From Scalesia atractyloides (lineage: Eukaryota > Streptophyta > Magnoliopsida > Asterales > Asteraceae), in NCBI GenBank assembly GCA_947069175.1, contig CAMTDV010000009.1:9929663-9993662 (forward strand): a stretch of DNA of 64,000 nucleotides, written 5' to 3'. The notes beneath the pieces were generated by a model. The model was not told where the DNA came from. It searched no databases and worked only from the letters and a program-made list of their open reading frames with translations. Below, one piece after another: positions 21,575 through 30,734 of the stretch; the stretch's first letter is position 1, and every line of letters starts with the position of its first letter. Made by a program: the position numbers and the translations under genes.

Positions 21575-21755
21575 GTGTTTTAAGAAAGCTAGGCGCTAGT
21601 CGGTCGGTGGGGTACCGAGTAGCGAGTAATCGGGATCAGTATGGATTAATAGGATTGAGATTTTTATATATAATTTTTAGTTGTATATGTACACAAAACA
21701 TTTTTATATGTAATTTTTTAAAGTCGACCTGTTTTAACCCCTCATTGACCTATCT
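21575..21755. repeat. Truncated copy of the 30735-type TIR element
   Basis: Shares GAAAGCTAGGCGCTAGTCGG, TTAATAGGATTGAGATTTTT and TTTTAACCCCTCATTGACC with 30735-30910. The right half is missing. Confidence 0.6.
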
Positions 21756-21800
21756 CTTTCTTTCTCTCTCTGTATATATGTATATATCTATCTATACCTT

Positions 21801-21967
21801 GGCGATGAAGATTTTGTTCTGTATATAATATATTATTCCAAGCATACTAATAATAAGTTAGCGGATGTTGTGTGAAAGTGGGCCCGTATCTTGGCGGGGC
21901 AACACGGGTTGGTGCAGCCATGGCGGTGTCCGACCCACTTTATCCGCTTTCATATTTGCAGATCTGA
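21801..21967 (+). ncRNA. RNA-like module A3
   Basis: GGC-GATGAAG start, both blocks present, arm CACGGGTTGGTGCAG slightly shortened, end GATCTGA but followed by CTC rather than GCC, so the terminal stem is lost. First unit of a higher-order A-B-C-D repeat. Confidence 0.45.
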
Positions 21968-22261
21968 CTCAAGACGAAATTAGGCGATTTCAGAGAAGGT
22001 TCTTAAGGGTGGTTGCCCTTCTCTTTCAAAGTCCGATTTTGACTTTTTTTATAGTCAAATATCCGTTCTTTGAAGCCCATGATTTTCTTCATAAATCAAC
22101 TCTTCATCTTTCAAAGATTTAATAGTTAATATATATAATTATTTATTAGAGTTAATTGCACGGTTGGTCCTGGAAAATCTTGAAATTGCTCTTAAAAAAA
22201 TTACATGGATGGTCCCTGTGATATATAACAAATTATGGATTAAAAAGTTCCATGTTTGAAG

Positions 22262-22374
22262 AGGCTGTGATGATGAATTTCAATGCGGATGAGTGAAATC
22301 AGGCAAAGATGAGATTATCCGCTCTTGGCGGGGCAACCCGGATGGTCATGTGGTTTCACATAGCAACCGGTTAG
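22262..22374 (+). ncRNA. RNA-like module B3, truncated
   Basis: AGGC-TGTGATGATGA start, block 1 CTTGGCGGGGCAAC and hairpin CATGTGGTTTCACATA present. It breaks off after CAACCGGTTAG, where a GAGCTTCTTCCGAG repeat end follows. Block 2 and the D end are missing, so probably dead. Confidence 0.45.
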
Positions 22375-22440
22375 TTTTTCTCGAGCTTCTTCCGAGTGAG
22401 CTACAAGCCGAGCTGCGAGCCGTGGGCTTTATGAACAAGG
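22374..22440. repeat. GAGCC-type repeat end joined to module B3
   Basis: TTTTTCTCGAGCTTCTTCCGAG and GAGCCGTGGGCTTTATGAAC match the right end of the repeat at 29158-29430. It replaces the 3' half of module B3. Confidence 0.6.
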
Positions 22441-22526
22441 TTTGTGCACCTCTACAATCAACCATCACCTTATATAACGCTGGATGTTATAGGCCGATTA
22501 CCAATATGCACGTTCTAGATTATCGT

Positions 22527-22537
22527 AAGGCCCATGT
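22527..22537 (+). promoter_or_regulatory. Site-II-like GGCCCA motif upstream of C1
   Basis: AAGGCCCATGT, 59 bp before the AGGC start of module C1. GGCCCA/TGGGCC (site II) motifs are common in plant snoRNA and growth-gene promoters. The repeat of the same spacing before C2 and C4 may reflect common descent rather than function. Confidence 0.3.
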
Positions 22538-22587
22538 ATCCCAGTCGTCTTGATGTAAATAAGCTACACGATTTTTTGTGATTTAGA

Positions 22588-22764
22588 AGGGCTATGATGA
22601 TCAATTTAGTGATTTGAACAATTTTGAGATTATCTGCATCTTGGCAGGGCAACTCAGATGGTTATGTGAAACAAAGATGTATATCTCTATTTCGCATTGC
22701 ATCTAGTAAGTATGCAGCCATGGCGGTGTATCCGTTTTGTTCGGTTGCTTAAAAATTTGAGCCT
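22588..22764 (+). ncRNA. RNA-like module C1
   Basis: C box ATGATGA after AGGGCT. CTGCAT before block 1 and ATGCAG opening block 2 form a 6-bp stem closing a 75-nt arm. The D word is TTGA, then GCCT. It includes a GTAAGTATG donor-like word before block 2, shared by classes B and C. Confidence 0.5.
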
Positions 22765-22871
22765 CATAATGAACGTATTGGATCATGTTGAGCTGAATCA
22801 GCTGATTACTTTGTCCCCGTTGTTCACGATTAATCAACAGCCTTGAGGGGCAGAAACCAAAGTGAACATCA

Positions 22872-22885
22872 TAGGCCCATATAAA
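22872..22885 (+). promoter_or_regulatory. GGCCCA plus TATAAA-like word before D1
   Basis: TAGGCCCATATAAA about 20 bp upstream of the D1 start. The same composite precedes D2 and D4. Confidence 0.3.
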
Positions 22886-22892
22886 TTGCCTA

Positions 22893-23051
22893 GGCGATGC
22901 AGATTGTTTTCTGCATTTAATTGTTCTGAGCATGGGTTACCGCATACCGGGTGAAATTGGGCTTGTAACTTGGCGGGCCAACACGATTGATGTTGCAGCC
23001 ATGGCGGTGCCCGATCCCATATGTTCAGTTCCAGACTTACAGATCTGAGCC
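22893..23051 (+). ncRNA. RNA-like module D1
   Basis: GGC-GATGCAG start, TTGGGC (about 22957) pairing with GCCCGA after block 2, block 1 CTTGGCGGGCCAAC (one base changed), arm CAACA...TGTTG, block 2 intact, end CAGATCTGA-GCC. Followed by an antisense U2 fragment 135 bp downstream. Confidence 0.5.
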
Positions 23052-23186
23052 GTTCATGAGAAATCATGTTGAAATTTCGAGCTTAAGAGTCGTCGAGAAA
23101 GGTAACATCACTAAGATGTCAGCCATGGCGGTGCCCCATCCCATATGTACGACTTGAAGTCCGATTTTGACTCTATTAGCTTTGTT

Positions 23187-23245
23187 GCTAAACTGTTAAG
23201 AACAGATACTTCACTTGATCTTAGCCAAAAGTATGAGAAAGGCAT
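23187..23245 (-). pseudogene. Antisense U2 snRNA 5'-end fragment (1)
   Basis: The minus strand reads the U2 5' region: GAGAAAGG/CTTTCTC near the end, TTTTGGCTAAGATCAAGTG and TATCTGTTCTTAACAG, i.e. about nucleotides 1-57. The GGCC of the 5' stem is mutated (GTAT). No TATA or USE-like promoter lies to its right and the rest of U2 is absent, so it is a pseudogene fragment. Confidence 0.75.
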
Positions 23246-23544
23246 GCATTAGTTTTGTTACAGCTGATTATCTGATTTTGATTGTTCATTATCGTGCATC
23301 AATTTCACAATGTTAGGATCACACCAAAATAGTGTATCTGTACATGATGCTTCTTGGCATGGCACACTATATGGCTAACTGAATGATTTTTGATCCTTCA
23401 CATTGAAAGCATTACAGTTTGCAACCGTAGCTGATTTGGGTTATGTTTTATGTCTAGCGGGTTAAATGGCCTCACTAGTTTGATTTGGGTTATGTTTACG
23501 TGTAGCGGGTTAAATGGCCCGATGAAAGGTGCGCCCAATCATCA

Positions 23545-23660
23545 TCATCATCATACTCAGTAAATCCGACCAATGACAAAGCTAAGTTAGGGTCTGAGGA
23601 GGGTAGATGTAGACAACCTTACCTCTAACCCCGTAGGAATAGAGAGGCTGCTTCCATTAG
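23545..23660. repeat. Dispersed SINE-like repeat, partial
   Basis: ATCATACTCAGTAAATCCGAC, GTCTGAGGAGGGTAGATGTAG and GGAATAGAGAGGCTGCTTCC match the 5' part of the repeat at 25504. The junction TATCAAGCCG leads straight into module A4. Confidence 0.6.
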
Positions 23661-23667
23661 TATCAAG

Positions 23668-23756
23668 CCGTATCTTGGCGGGGCAACACGGGTTGTGGTG
23701 CAGCCATGGCAGTGTCTGACTCACTTTGTCCGCTTTCTTATTTACAGTTCTGAGCC
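23668..23756 (+). ncRNA. RNA-like module A4, 5'-truncated
   Basis: Begins at the CCGTATCTTGGCGGGGCAAC block. The GGC-GATGAAG start is lost at the SINE-like junction. Block 2 reads GCAGCCATGGCAG; end TTCTGA-GCC. Confidence 0.4.
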
Positions 23757-23902
23757 CAAAACAAACGCACTTTGTTCTCGAATATTATTCTCACTCGGCA
23801 ATTTAAGAGGAGAAGGTTTTTAAGGGTGGTTGCCCTCCTCTGTCTAAAGGTTGATTTTGACTCTATTAAACGTCAAACATCACACTTTGTTGCTGCTGCT
23901 GC

Positions 23903-23943
23903 TGCCAAACTCATTATTATTATTGTTGTTGTTGTTGTTGTTG
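23903..23943 (+). repeat. ATT/GTT trinucleotide tract
   Basis: Runs of ATT then GTT repeats. Similar GTT/ATT tracts follow other A modules (20830, 26640), so they belong to the repeat unit. Confidence 0.7.
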
Positions 23944-24011
23944 AGTTATTTACACGGATGCTCCGTTGGTATATAAATTCGTGGATTAAGTTGCTCCATA
24001 TCAATTTTAAG

Positions 24012-24200
24012 AGGCTGTGATGATAGTTTCTATTTGTCTGAGTGAATTCGATCAAAGATAGAGATTATCCGCATCTTGGCAGGGCAACCCACATGGTCAT
24101 GTGATTGATTGAATGAGTTTGTGGTTTCACATGGCAACCGGTAAGTATGCAGCCATGGCGGATTTATCAACTCTGTTCGATTGTTTACATATCTGAGCCT
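24012..24200 (+). ncRNA. RNA-like module B4
   Basis: AGGC-TGTGATGA start, D'-like CTGA, block 1 CTTGGCAGGGCAAC, long arm with GTGATTGATTGAATGAG, GTAAGTATGCAG donor-like word, block 2, clean CTGA-GCCT end. Good match to B2. Confidence 0.5.
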
Positions 24201-24450
24201 CATAATCATTTTATAACATCGACAACAGTACTGGTATACATCTGTCATGTTTTTGGTTTTGGTACTTTTAATGATGCCAGTACTGAACCCACAAAAGCGG
24301 TACGATTGCCGGTTGGTTTTGACTTACGTTGGCCGAAACCAAGCAGGTTTTGCTCAAAATCCGGTTTGTGCACCTCTACCATCAACCTTCACTTTTTATA
24401 ATGCTGGATGTTATACGCGGATTACCAATATACATGTTCTAGATTATCGT

Positions 24451-24460
24451 AAGGCCCATA
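24451..24460 (+). promoter_or_regulatory. Site-II-like GGCCCA motif upstream of C2
   Basis: AAGGCCCATA, 56 bp before the C2 start. Confidence 0.3.
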
Positions 24461-24508
24461 TATCCCAGTCATGATGTGTATAAGCTACTAGATTTTTCAT
24501 GATTTAAA

Positions 24509-24686
24509 AGGCTATGATGATCAATTTTAGTGATTTGAACAATTCTGAGAATTATCTGCATCTTGGCGGGGCAACTCGGATGGTTATGTGAAATAATGAT
24601 GTGTATCTCTATTTTGCATTGCATCTAGTAAGTATGCAGCCACGGCGGTGTATTCGTTTTGTTCAGTTGTTTATAAATCTGAGCCT
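24509..24686 (+). ncRNA. RNA-like module C2
   Basis: AGGC-TATGATGA start, CTGCAT/ATGCAG stem kept, block 1 CTTGGCGGGGCAAC, block 2 GCAGCCACGGCGG (one change), end AATCTGA-GCCT. Confidence 0.5.
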
Positions 24687-24805
24687 CATAATGAAAGTAT
24701 CAGATCATGTTGAGCTGATTACTTTGTCCCCGTTGTTCGCGATTAATCAACAGCCTTGAGGGGCAGAAACCAAAGTTGAAGGATGAACATTTGTCGCATT
24801 TTAAG

Positions 24806-24991
24806 AGGCTGTGACCGTGTGACGATGAATGTCATTGCAGTCAAGTGGATTTTAGCAAAGTTGAGATTGTTCGCATTGGCGGGGCAATCTGCATGGTTAT
24901 GTGAAATAATTTTGTCTTTCACATTGTAGCCGGTAAGTTTGCAGCCATGGCGGATTTATCCTCTTTAGCAATTGTTTGCTGATCTAAGCCT
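24806..24991 (+). ncRNA. RNA-like module B5 (divergent B type)
   Basis: AGGC start with an insertion before the C-box word (GTGACGATGA). Block 1 is shortened to ATTGGCGGGGCAAT, block 2 is intact and the D word has become CTAA. Sits between C2 and D2. The relic at 8890-8953 resembles this variant. Confidence 0.4.
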
Positions 24992-25150
24992 TATTTCACA
25001 CCGCATGAAAAGATCCGCCAGTGGAATGCCGTTCGCGGCGTTTGCCAGTTGGTTTTGACTTACGTTGACCGAGACCGAGTCGGTTAGTCTCAAAATCTGG
25101 TTTGTGCACCTCTACAATCAACCATCAATTCAATTCAAGGTGAACATCAT

Positions 25151-25163
25151 AGGCCCATATAAA
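25151..25163 (+). promoter_or_regulatory. GGCCCA plus TATAAA-like word before D2
   Basis: AGGCCCATATAAA about 16 bp upstream of D2. Confidence 0.3.
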
Positions 25164-25167
25164 TTGC

Positions 25168-25330
25168 CTAAGAGATGGAGATAGTTTTCTGTATTTAATT
25201 TTTTTGAGCATGGATTACCGCATACTGGGTGAAACTGCGCTTGTAACTTGGCGGGGCAACACAATTGATGTTGCAGCGATGGCGGTGCCCGTTCCCATAT
25301 GTTCAATTCCCGACTTACAGATCTGAACCG
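25168..25330 (+). ncRNA. RNA-like module D2
   Basis: The start has decayed to AGAGATGG. Block 1 CTTGGCGGGGCAAC, arm GCAACA...TGTTGC (hairpin kept), block 2 GCAGCGATGGCGG, end CTGA followed by ACC. U2 antisense fragment about 90 bp downstream. Confidence 0.45.
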
Positions 25331-25420
25331 TTCATGAGAAATCATGTTGAAATTCTGAGCTTAAAAGTCGAAGAGAAAGGTTACATCACTAAGATCTACG
25401 ACTTGATGTCCGAAGTTACT

Positions 25421-25477
25421 AAGTTGATAAGAACAGATACTACACTTGATCTTAGCCAAAAAGGCAAAGAAAGGTAT
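25421..25477 (-). pseudogene. Antisense U2 snRNA 5'-end fragment (2)
   Basis: The minus strand begins ATACCTTTCTTTGCC and continues GGCTAAGATCAAGTGTAGTA and TCTGTTCTTATCAA. This is the best-preserved 5' terminus of the four; only the first stem is mutated. It stops near U2 position 57. Confidence 0.8.
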
Positions 25478-25503
25478 GCATTAGTTTTGTTACAGCTCAT
25501 CAT

Positions 25504-25882
25504 CATCATACTCGGTAAATCCCACCAATAGCAAAGCTAAGGTAGAGTCTGAGGAGGGTGAGATGTAGACAGCCTTACCTCTACCCCATAGGAGTAGAGA
25601 GACTGCTTCCAGTGAGACCCCTGACTCGATAGTAGCTTTGCATCAAGCCTTGGACATAAGGCACACGGCACTCAGCAATCGGGACAAAGGCCGATTAGTG
25701 CATGTATCCCATGTCTTTCGGCTATCAACGCCACTACATGATGCATGATTAACCATCCGCCGCTTTTAACTATATTTTCACGAAATTAGTAAAATAATGT
25801 TAAAATTAGTGCAATTTCACTTTTGCCCCCCGAGCGTCCACACATATATACATTATATGCGCACACCGCAAGCAGGGCGTTT
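25504..25882. mobile_element. Dispersed plant SINE-like repeat, longest copy
   Basis: GGTAAATCCCACCAATAGCA, GTCTGAGGAGGGTGAGATGT, CCTTACCTCTACCCCATAGG, GCATCAAGCCTTGGACATAA and CGCACACCGCAAGCAGGGC in the order typical of this widespread plant repeat. Partial copies at 19990 and 23545. Confidence 0.6.
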
Positions 25883-26223
25883 GGTTTTGTTACAGCTGAT
25901 TATCTGATTTTGATTGCTCCAAAATACTGTATCTGTACATGATGCTTCTTGGCATGGCGAACTGCATGGCTATGTGAATGATTTTTGATCCTTCACATGG
26001 AAAGCACTAAGTTTGCATCCATAGCTGATCTGGGTTATATTTAATGTTTAGCGGGTTAAATGGCCTCAAAAGTTTGATTTGGGTTATGTTTTATGTCTAA
26101 TGAGTTAAATGGCCTGATGAAAGGTGCGCCCAATATGTATTTTAATGCATAAAACCCATTGGGTTTCTTATCTCGTCGGTAACAAAACAGTCAATTGAAT
26201 ATCTATACCTCTGCATCTGTGTT

Positions 26224-26398
26224 GGCGATGAAGATTTCGTTCTGCATATAATCTGTTATTATTCCGAGCATAATAATAATAAGTTAGCGGATGTTGTGTG
26301 GAAGTGGGCCCGTATCTTGGCGGGGCAACACGGGTTGTGGTGCAGCCATGGCGGTGTCCGACTCACTTTGTCCGCTTTCTTATTTGCAGATCGGAGCC
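26224..26398 (+). ncRNA. RNA-like module A5
   Basis: GGC-GATGAAG start; CCCGT (before block 1) pairs with ACGGG (after it); both blocks intact; D word mutated (TCGGA). Very close to A2 in the whole unit, including the trailing E-like tail. Confidence 0.5.
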
Positions 26399-26731
26399 CA
26401 AAAAAGACACACTTTGTTCTCGAATATTATTCTCACTCAGACGAAATGAGGCGATTTAAGAGGAGAAGGTTTTTAAGGGTGGTTTACCTCCTCCGTCCAA
26501 AGCTCGATTTTGACTTTATTAAAAGTCAAATTTCGCTCTTTGCAGCCAATGATATAATTTTTTTCATGAATCAACAAACCTTTCATTTATTCAAAGACAG
26601 AAAAACTGTTATATCTGTGCTGCTGCTGCCAAACTTATTATTATAACTATTGTTATTGTTATTGAGTTAATTACACGGTTGCTCCTTTGGTATATAAATT
26701 CGTGGATTAACTTGCTCCATTCAATTTTAAG

Positions 26732-26900
26732 AGGCTGTGATGATGAGTTTCATTGTGTCTGAGTGAAATCGAGCAAAGATGAGATTATCCACATCTTGGC
26801 AGGGCAACTCGGATGGTCATGTGCTTTCACTTGGCAACCAGTAGGTATGCAGCCATGGCGGATTTATCCACGCTGTTCGATTGTTTACAGATCTGAGCCT
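26732..26900 (+). ncRNA. RNA-like module B6
   Basis: AGGC-TGTGATGATGA, CTGA, CTTGGCAGGGCAAC, short arm, block 2, CTGA-GCCT. Complete ends and both blocks. Confidence 0.5.
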
Positions 26901-27103
26901 CATAATCGTTTTATAACATCGGCAACAGTACTGGGATACATCTGTCGTGTTTTTGGTTTAGGTACTTTCAATGATGCCAGTACTGAACCCACAAAAGCAG
27001 TACGATTGCCAGTTTTGCTCAAAATCTGGTTTGTTCACCTCTACAATTAACCCTCACTTCAATTTAAGGTGAACATTATAGGCCCCTAACTTGGACAAGA
27101 TAC

Positions 27104-27198
27104 TGGGCTCATTACTTGGCGGGGCAACATGATTGATGGTGCAGCCATTGCAGTGCTCGATCCCATATCTCCAGTTCAAGATTTGCAGATCTGAGCCT
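27104..27198 (+). ncRNA. RNA-like module D3, 5'-truncated
   Basis: Only the 3' half: block 1 CTTGGCGGGGCAAC, arm ATGATTGATGG, block 2 decayed to GCAGCCATTGCAG, end CTGA-GCCT. The upstream part is a shortened GGCCCCTAACTTGG junction. Confidence 0.4.
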
Positions 27199-27333
27199 CT
27201 CGTGAGAAATCACGCTGAAATTTCGAGCTTGAAAGTCGTAGAGAAAGGTAACATCACTACGATGTCACGCAATGATGCAATATCTATGACTGGAAGTCCG
27301 ATTTTGACTTTATTAGTTTTGTTACTAAAAGGA

Positions 27334-27382
27334 CAAGAACAGATACTACACTTGATCTTAGTCAAAAGGCCGAGAAAGGCAT
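27334..27382 (-). pseudogene. Antisense U2 snRNA 5'-end fragment (3)
   Basis: Keeps the intact CTCGGCCTTTTG of the U2 5' stem-loop, then ACTAAGATCAAGTGTAGTA and TCTGTTCTTG. About 49 nt, truncated sooner than the others. Confidence 0.8.
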
Positions 27383-27540
27383 GCAATAGTTTTGTTAGAG
27401 CTGATTTTATCTGCCTTCTTTGATTATTTACATATTTTATTAAGCCTCAATGGTTTGATTTGGGTTATGTTTTGTCTAGCGGGTGAAATAGCCTGAGGAA
27501 AGGTGCCCAATATGTATGTTAATACATACAACCATTGGCA

Positions 27541-27717
27541 CAGGTTAGAAGGGGCCGGGGGGTGATCCCCCGAACTTTTCACTCAGTAGTGTTATATATG
27601 TAGTTTTCGCATAGAAATGTTTGGGTATATACGTTTTTCGATCCCCCGGTTCTAGAGAAATTTTTGGGTATATACGTTTTCGACCCCCTGTCGGAAATCT
27701 CGAGCTTCGCCACTGCA
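27541..27717. mobile_element. MITE-like repeat related to 11307-11490
   Basis: GGTTAGAAGGGGCCGGGG start, AGTAGTGTTATATATGTAG, two GGGTATATACGTTTT words, and CTCGAGCTTCGCCACTGC end. Confidence 0.6.
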
Positions 27718-27778
27718 TACAACCCATTGGGAGTAGCCTTTCTTATCTCATTGGTATGTATGTTTGTACAATGCATAA

Positions 27779-27939
27779 AAGGATATAATGATAAATTTGA
27801 GATTATCTGCATCTTGGCGGGGCAACTCGGGTGGTTATGTGAAACAAAGATGTATATCTTTCTGTTTTACACTACCTCTAGTGAATTTGCAGCCATGGCG
27901 GTGTATCTCTTCTATTCGGTTGTTTACATATGTAAGCCT
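27779..27939 (+). ncRNA. RNA-like module C3, decayed ends
   Basis: Start AAGGATATAATGATAAA (C box degenerate, 3' neighbour deleted), CTGCAT, block 1 CTTGGCGGGGCAAC, block 2 intact; end TATGTAAGCCT has lost CTGA. Confidence 0.4.
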
Positions 27940-27954
27940 CATTATGAATGTGTT

Positions 27955-28260
27955 GGATCATGTTGAGCCCAATCCTCCTAACGTAAATAAGCACAAAAAC
28001 TGAGTCAAATGTGACACAATTTTGCTGCTACCACTATAAATAAAATCACCACCGTCATGTACAGTCAAATGGGGACAATATTATTTGCTCGGACGGTAGG
28101 TTTCAGAAGGGCTGTTGCCACCCACCTTTCTTGCCACTGCATATCATCAATCATTCTGATGATGTTGAGCCCATGACTTCGTTCCCCATTATTCACCATT
28201 TATCAACAGCCCTTAAACAACAACAGCATCCAGAACAACAACAACAAACATCTTGTGAGA
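27955..28260 (+). repeat. Leader plus E-type segment 3
   Basis: AATCCTCCTAACGTAAATAA, TGTACAGTCAAATGGGGACA, GACGGTAGGTTTCAGAAGGG, TGCCACCCACCTTTCTTGCC, GTTGAGCCCATGACTTCG, as in 15030-16240 and 18570-18915. Upstream of A6. Confidence 0.5.
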
Positions 28261-28348
28261 AATTGACCAAATTTATCCCTTTCTTCTCTTTCTCTTTCTT
28301 TATCTCTCTCTCTTTCTCTATATATATGTATATGTATAACTATACCTC

Positions 28349-28520
28349 GGCGATGAAGATTTTGTTCTGCATATAATATATTATAATTCTGAGCATAATG
28401 ATAAGTTAGCGGACATTGTGTGAAAGTGGGACCGTATCTTGGCGGGGCAACACGGGTTGTGATGCAGCCATGGCGGTGTCCGACCCACTTTGTCCTTTTT
28501 CATATTTGCAGATCTGAGCC
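28349..28520 (+). ncRNA. RNA-like module A6
   Basis: GGC-GATGAAG start, CCGTAT/ACGGG arm around an intact block 1, block 2 intact, end GATCTGA-GCC. With A5 one of the best-kept class A copies. Confidence 0.5.
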
Positions 28521-28845
28521 AAATAAACACACTCTTTGTTCTTGAATATTATTTTGGCTCAGACGAAATGAGGCGTTTTCAGAGAAGGTTTTTAAGGGTG
28601 GTTGCCCTCCTCTGTCTAAATTTCGATTTTGACTTTTTATTAAAGTCAAATTGCCGTTCTTTGAAGCCCATGATTTTCTTCACAAATCAACAACCCTTCA
28701 TCTTTCAAAGATAACAACTAGTATTATAATTGTTATTATTTATTAGAGTTAATTGCACGGATGGTCCTAAAAAAATTAATGGATGATATTGAATTGGTGT
28801 TATCTCAGTCCATAATTCCAATTCTTGTCTGTTGAAGATGATGAG

Positions 28846-29012
28846 AGGCTGTGATGATGAATTTCAATGCGTCTGAGTGTAATTTAGCAAAGAATAGATT
28901 ATCCGCATCTTGGCAGGGCAACCCGGATGGTCATGTGCTTTCACATGGCAACCGTAAGTATGCAGCCATGGCGGATTTATCCACTCTGTTCGATTGTTTA
29001 CAGATCTGAGCC
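28846..29012 (+). ncRNA. RNA-like module B7
   Basis: AGGC-TGTGATGATGA, CTGA D'-like, block 1 CTTGGCAGGGCAAC, CATGTGCTTTCACATG perfect hairpin, GTAAGTATGCAG, block 2, CTGA-GCC. Confidence 0.55.
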
Positions 29013-29157
29013 GCATAATTGTTTTTTATAACATCGGCAACAGTACTGGGATACATCTGTCATGTTTTTGGTTTTCGTACTCTCAATGATGACAGTACTG
29101 AACCCACAAAAGCGGTACGATTGCCGGTTGGTTTTGACTTATTACGTTGGCTGAAAC

Positions 29158-29430
29158 TAGGTCTGTAATCGAGTCGAGCCGAGCCGAGCCAGAGTGGGTT
29201 TGAGCTCAAGCTTATAATTAATTGAGGCGGCTTGACTCGGCTAAAGCTCTAGCTTGGAGTTAAACGAGCCTAAGACCGAGCCAACGAGTTGTGAACCGAG
29301 CCGAACTTGGATCGAGCTCGGCTTGGTCACATTATCTCAAATTGAGGTTTTTTAGCTATTTTTTTCTCGAGCTTCTTCCGAGCGAGCTACGAGCCGAGCT
29401 GCGAGCCGCGAGCTTTATGAACATAGGGCC
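29158..29430. repeat. GAGCC/GGCTC-rich dispersed repeat
   Basis: CGAGTCGAGCCGAGCCGAGC at the left and CGAGCTACGAGCCGAGCTGC at the right with an AT-rich interior. Inserted in the spacer between B7 and C4. A remnant of its right end is at 22374. Confidence 0.6.
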
Positions 29431-29553
29431 TAGGCCTGAAACCAAGCAGGTTTTGCTCAAAATTCGGTTTGTGCACCTCTACAATCAACCTTCACTTTAT
29501 ATAATGCTGGATGTTATAGGCCAATTACCAATATACACGTTCTAGATTATCGT

Positions 29554-29562
29554 AAGGCCCAT
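29554..29562 (+). promoter_or_regulatory. Site-II-like GGCCCA motif upstream of C4
   Basis: AAGGCCCAT about 58 bp before the C4 start. Confidence 0.3.
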
Positions 29563-29614
29563 GTATCCCAGTCGTCATGATGTAAATAAGCTACAAGATT
29601 TTTCGTGATTTAAA

Positions 29615-29791
29615 AGGCTATGGTGATCCATTTTAGTGATTTGAACAATTTTGAGATTATCTGCATCTTGGCAGGGCAACTCGGATGGTTATGTGAAACA
29701 AAGATGTATATCTCTGTTTGGCATTGCATCTAGTAAGTCTGCAGCCTTAGCGGTGTATCCGTTTTGTTCAGTTGCTTAAAAATCTGAGCCT
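29615..29791 (+). ncRNA. RNA-like module C4
   Basis: AGGC-TATGGTGA start (C box one base off), CTGCAT stem half, block 1 CTTGGCAGGGCAAC, block 2 GCAGCCTTAGCGG (two changes), end AATCTGA-GCCT. Confidence 0.45.
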
Positions 29792-29900
29792 CATAATGAA
29801 AGTATTGGATCATGTTGAGCTGAATCAGCTGATTACTTTGTCCCCGTTGTTCACGATTAATCAACAGCCTTGAGGGGCAGAAACCAAAGTGAACATCATA

Positions 29901-29912
29901 GGCCCATATAAA
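29901..29912 (+). promoter_or_regulatory. GGCCCA plus TATAAA-like word before D4
   Basis: GGCCCATATAAA about 17 bp upstream of D4. Confidence 0.3.
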
Positions 29913-29918
29913 TTGTCT

Positions 29919-30067
29919 AGGCGATGTAGATTGTTTTCTGCGTTTAAACTTTCTGAGCATAGGTTATCGCATACTGGGCTTGTAACTTGGCGGGTCAACA
30001 CGATTGATGTTGCAGCCTGGCGGTGCCTGATCCCATATGTTCAGTTCCAGACTTACAGATCTGAGCC
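29919..30067 (+). ncRNA. RNA-like module D4
   Basis: GGC-GATGTAG start, block 1 CTTGGCGGGTCAAC, arm CAACA...TGTTG, block 2 shortened (GCAGCCTGGCGG), end CAGATCTGA-GCC; U2 fragment downstream. Confidence 0.45.
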
Positions 30068-30192
30068 GCTCATGAGAAATCATGTTGAAATTTCGATCTT
30101 AAAAGTCATAGAGAAAGGTAACATCACTAAGATGTCATGCAATGATGCAATATGCATGACTTGAAGTCCAATTTGACCTTATTAATTTTGTT

Positions 30193-30242
30193 ACTAAACT
30201 GTTAAGAACAGATACTACACTTGATCTTAGCCAAATGGCATG
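30193..30242 (-). pseudogene. Antisense U2 snRNA 5'-end fragment (4)
   Basis: The minus strand contains GGCTAAGATCAAGTGTAGTA and TCTGTTCTTAACAG. The first 10-15 nt of U2 (CTTTCTCGGCC) are deleted. Confidence 0.7.
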
Positions 30243-30528
30243 CATTAGTTTTGTTACAGCTGATTATCTGATTTTGATTGTTCATTATCATGCATCAGTT
30301 TCATATTCGGATAACCATAAAATAGTGTATTTGTACATGATTCTTTTCTTGGAATGGCAAACTGCATGGCTATGTGAATGATTTTTTATCCTTCACATTG
30401 AAAGTGGTAAGTTTGCAACCGTAGCTGGTTTGATTTGGGTTATGTCTAACGGGTTAAACGGTCTGATGAAAGGTGCCCAATATGTATTTTAATGCATAAA
30501 AACCCATTGGGTTTGTTTAATGCATGAA

Positions 30529-30724
30529 AGGCTATGGTGATAAATTCCAGTGATTTCTCTAGGCATTCGAACAAATTTGAGATTATATGCATCTTGGCAG
30601 GGCAACTCGGATGGTTATATGAAACAAAGATCTCTATGTCAGTGTTTTGCATTGCATTGCATCTAGTAAGTCTGCAGCCATGGTGGTGTGTACATTTTGT
30701 TTGATTTCTTACAGATCCGAGCCT
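30529..30724 (+). ncRNA. RNA-like module C5
   Basis: AGGC-TATGGTGA start; the same CAGTGATTTCTCTAG word as outlier C0; block 1 CTTGGCAGGGCAAC, block 2 GCAGCCATGGTGG, end GATCCGA-GCCT (D word degenerate). Confidence 0.45.
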
Positions 30725-30734
30725 CATAATCAGT

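Noticed and set aside
22648..22662. CAGGGCAACTC resembles a miR399 target-mimic half site
   Set aside because: Only the part pairing to the miRNA 3' half matches; the seed side does not.
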